Part shown: in pieces, positions 62,622 to 64,000 of the stretch | Position numbering within the stretch: the first letter of the stretch is position 1 | Layout of the letters: each line of letters begins with the position of its first letter | From: Pseudoalteromonas sp. NC201 | GTDB lineage: Bacteria > Pseudomonadota > Gammaproteobacteria > Enterobacterales > Alteromonadaceae | Assembly: GCF_002850255.1 (NCBI RefSeq) | Contig: NZ_CP022522.1 | Location: 4,008,501 to 4,072,500, forward strand | Reading direction: 5' to 3' | Length of the DNA: 64,000 nucleotides | The notes under the pieces: model-generated | What the model was told of the DNA's origin: nothing | The model's input: the letters and a program-made list of their open reading frames with translations, nothing else | Databases searched by the model: none | Translations under genes and position numbers: made by a program

Positions 62622-64000
62622 CTACAAGGCTTTAGATTCAGAAAAGTATTTTCGTCTCAACATATCATGAATAACAAATTCTTGCTCTCGACCATAGGCT
62701 TTAAACATACGGTTGTTATGCATGTGTAAAAGAGAGCCCAGCAATGATTGTGTACTCAGGTTAAGCGAACCTGACTTTTCTAACGTCAGAATTTCCTTCA
62801 CCACTGGCTCAGCCTGCATTTGCCAACCTTCTAACAGTGCAAGTATAGCTTGCTGAGCCTCATCACATTGCGCTAAGCTCGCAATATTAAGCTTGGTAAA
62901 GTCATCATCGAGCTGAGTTTGGTGATCGCGATAACGATTGCCGAGCTGCTTTCTCAGCGCACTACTCTCATTAAATTCTTTACCAAACCCTGCGCGCAAT
63001 GAAGAGATTAGCGATAGCTTTTGTTCAGCATCATAGCTAAATAACGTTAGCAATCGATTAGTAAAAGCTAACGCGACGCGCCAACGGACATCTTCACCAA
63101 ACTCTGCGACAAGCTGGCAACTTTTTGCAATAAGCTCACTGTCAAACATAAATAAGCTTTCAATCAAAGCCATAGACTGCGGACCGCCGTAACGCTCAAC
63201 CTCTCGCTCATAAGTCATTAATTCAACTTTATGTAGCTGAGAGCTCTCTATCATAGGTGACAACAGCTGATTAAGTTTCGGCAATAGCTCTCCACAAAGT
63301 ACTTCTGGCTTGCCTTGGAAGCGTAAGCGTAGATGCCAGTCAGGATCGCCATAACGAATAAAGAACCACTTATCGAATAATGCGCTATTTTCCTCAATAA
63401 GCGGCAATAACTGCTCATAAAGCAGCTGCTCAACAATAGTATTACCTGAATATATTTTTAAGCTAAGCCACTCGGAACCAGCACTAAAACGCCGAGAGAT
63501 TGGTGTAGCCGTAATATTTTCTAACGGCTTTTCAATGTAGTGCGTGTGAGAAGCTGCACTCTCATTAAGTAAAGGAACAATGATTTCATTAGTATAATGA
63601 CGACCCTGTGTATCTGTTACTCGTGGTGCAAATTGAGATGCCAACACTTCACTGAGCTCAACCGTATGACGGCCTTTGGTTTCCATCAACAAAACTTCTA
63701 CCATCGCACTTTGGCTCAAACTCAAAGTTAGCACATTATCACCTGCAGCAAAGCTCACCCAATCGTCTAACAAATACTTATCTTTGAGTTGTTGAAGCTT
63801 ATTTTCTTCGATGCTCTGATTAACCAGCAACGCCTCAAGCTCTTTGCGCTCAATACGCCATGTTTTCTCATGCAGAATCAGGTTATCTAACATGATACGT
63901 GGTACATAGGTTGCGTTTCTTAAGCTCGAGGGCAGTGAAAACTTGGGCGTTTCACTTTCTTGATGTTGCAACATACAAAGGAATTTATAAGCACTCAAGC
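62622..64000 (-). CDS. Lanthipeptide dehydratase LanB, C-terminal part (5' end outside window)
   Basis: 459 residues are visible and the frame is open at the right edge. The first part matches the end of a lantibiotic dehydratase glutamylation domain ('WRIERKELEALLVNQS', 'LLDDWVSFAAGDNVLTLSLS'). The second is the SpaB_C/thiopeptide-type elimination domain: 'WLSLKIYSGNTIVEQLLYEQ', 'WFFIRYGDPDWHLRLRFQGK', 'ELMTYEREVERYGGPQSM' and 'FTNRLLTLFSYDAEQ'. LanB adds glutamyl from tRNA-Glu to Ser/Thr of a precursor and then eliminates it to dehydro residues. A full LanB is about 900-1050 residues, so roughly half is missing. LanC cyclase and transporter would lie beyond the window. Confidence 0.88.
   Translation of the reverse strand, partial: LSAYKFLCMLQHQESETPKFSLPSSLRNATYVPRIMLDNLILHEKTWRIERKELEALLVNQSIEENKLQQLKDKYLLDDWVSFAAGDNVLTLSLSQSAMVEVLLMETKGRHTVELSEVLASQFAPRVTDTQGRHYTNEIIVPLLNESAASHTHYIEKPLENITATPISRRFSAGSEWLSLKIYSGNTIVEQLLYEQLLPLIEENSALFDKWFFIRYGDPDWHLRLRFQGKPEVLCGELLPKLNQLLSPMIESSQLHKVELMTYEREVERYGGPQSMALIESLFMFDSELIAKSCQLVAEFGEDVRWRVALAFTNRLLTLFSYDAEQKLSLISSLRAGFGKEFNESSALRKQLGNRYRDHQTQLDDDFTKLNIASLAQCDEAQQAILALLEGWQMQAEPVVKEILTLEKSGSLNLSTQSLLGSLLHMHNNRMFKAYGREQEFVIHDMLRRKYFSESKAL

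Noticed and set aside
1..64000. CRISPR array, tRNA or rRNA genes
   Set aside because: No regularly spaced repeats of CRISPR size and no cloverleaf or rRNA-conserved stretches were seen when reading both strands; a dedicated RNA search was not possible.

Overview
This window looks like a chromosomal segment of a marine gammaproteobacterium, most likely Pseudoalteromonas or a close relative. This is inference from gene content: moderately AT-rich DNA, a TonB receptor/flavin halogenase/GlcNAc operon, MacB-type export genes under NtrC-type control, REP-associated transposase debris, miniature inverted-repeat elements and a lanthipeptide locus. No rRNA, tRNA, CRISPR array or intact prophage was seen.

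Layout. 1-950: end of a P-domain subtilisin-like protease and a small exported partner. 1400-8320: co-directional surface-polysaccharide operon (WzxC-like flippase, pyruvyl transferase, two GT4 glycosyltransferases, UDP-glucose dehydrogenase, UDP-uronate epimerase). 8500-14915: AhpD/CMD-type protein with upstream palindromes, exported aspartic protease, BaeSR-like two-component system, NrtR-like regulator, and a LysR regulator divergent from DUF2798 and ABM genes. 14970-17640: gene graveyard holding an rtcR 3' remnant, a truncated frameshifted transposase between 163-bp direct repeats, and an ISAs1 C-terminal remnant. 17640-23620: PD40 lipoprotein, deoR-type regulator-glmS operon with a putative operator, and a repeat-linked Ig/PKD lipoprotein. 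23680-28280: DUF6482-like gene, a REP/RAYT pseudogene split by a 160-bp MITE, and an LPS inner-core block (GT4, GT9, waaA).

28400-38415: two paralogous MacB-type permeases, ATPase and membrane-fusion protein, divergent from a sigma-54 response regulator and its kinase. The intergenic region carries a -24/-12-like promoter and two near-identical upstream palindromes, a coherent export-stress circuit. 38588-49500: a 1141-residue GMC oxidoreductase/hydrolase fusion, acyltransferase, LytTR membrane regulator, mltD, a phage-type muramidase, small membrane proteins, a 2H phosphoesterase and an XRE membrane regulator.

49660-59805: a GlcNAc/chitooligosaccharide utilisation locus (AraC regulator divergent from TonB receptor, flavin halogenase, FucP-type MFS transporter, ROK kinase, GH20 hexosaminidase): uptake across the outer membrane, trimming, inner-membrane transport and phosphorylation, feeding amino-sugar metabolism. 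60030-64000: the edge of a class I lanthipeptide locus. A 57-residue GG-leader precursor with three Cys and four Ser/Thr in its core lies near an ERFAD/FOXRED2-like flavoprotein and a LanB dehydratase cut by the right window edge. This is the best candidate for an undescribed system here.
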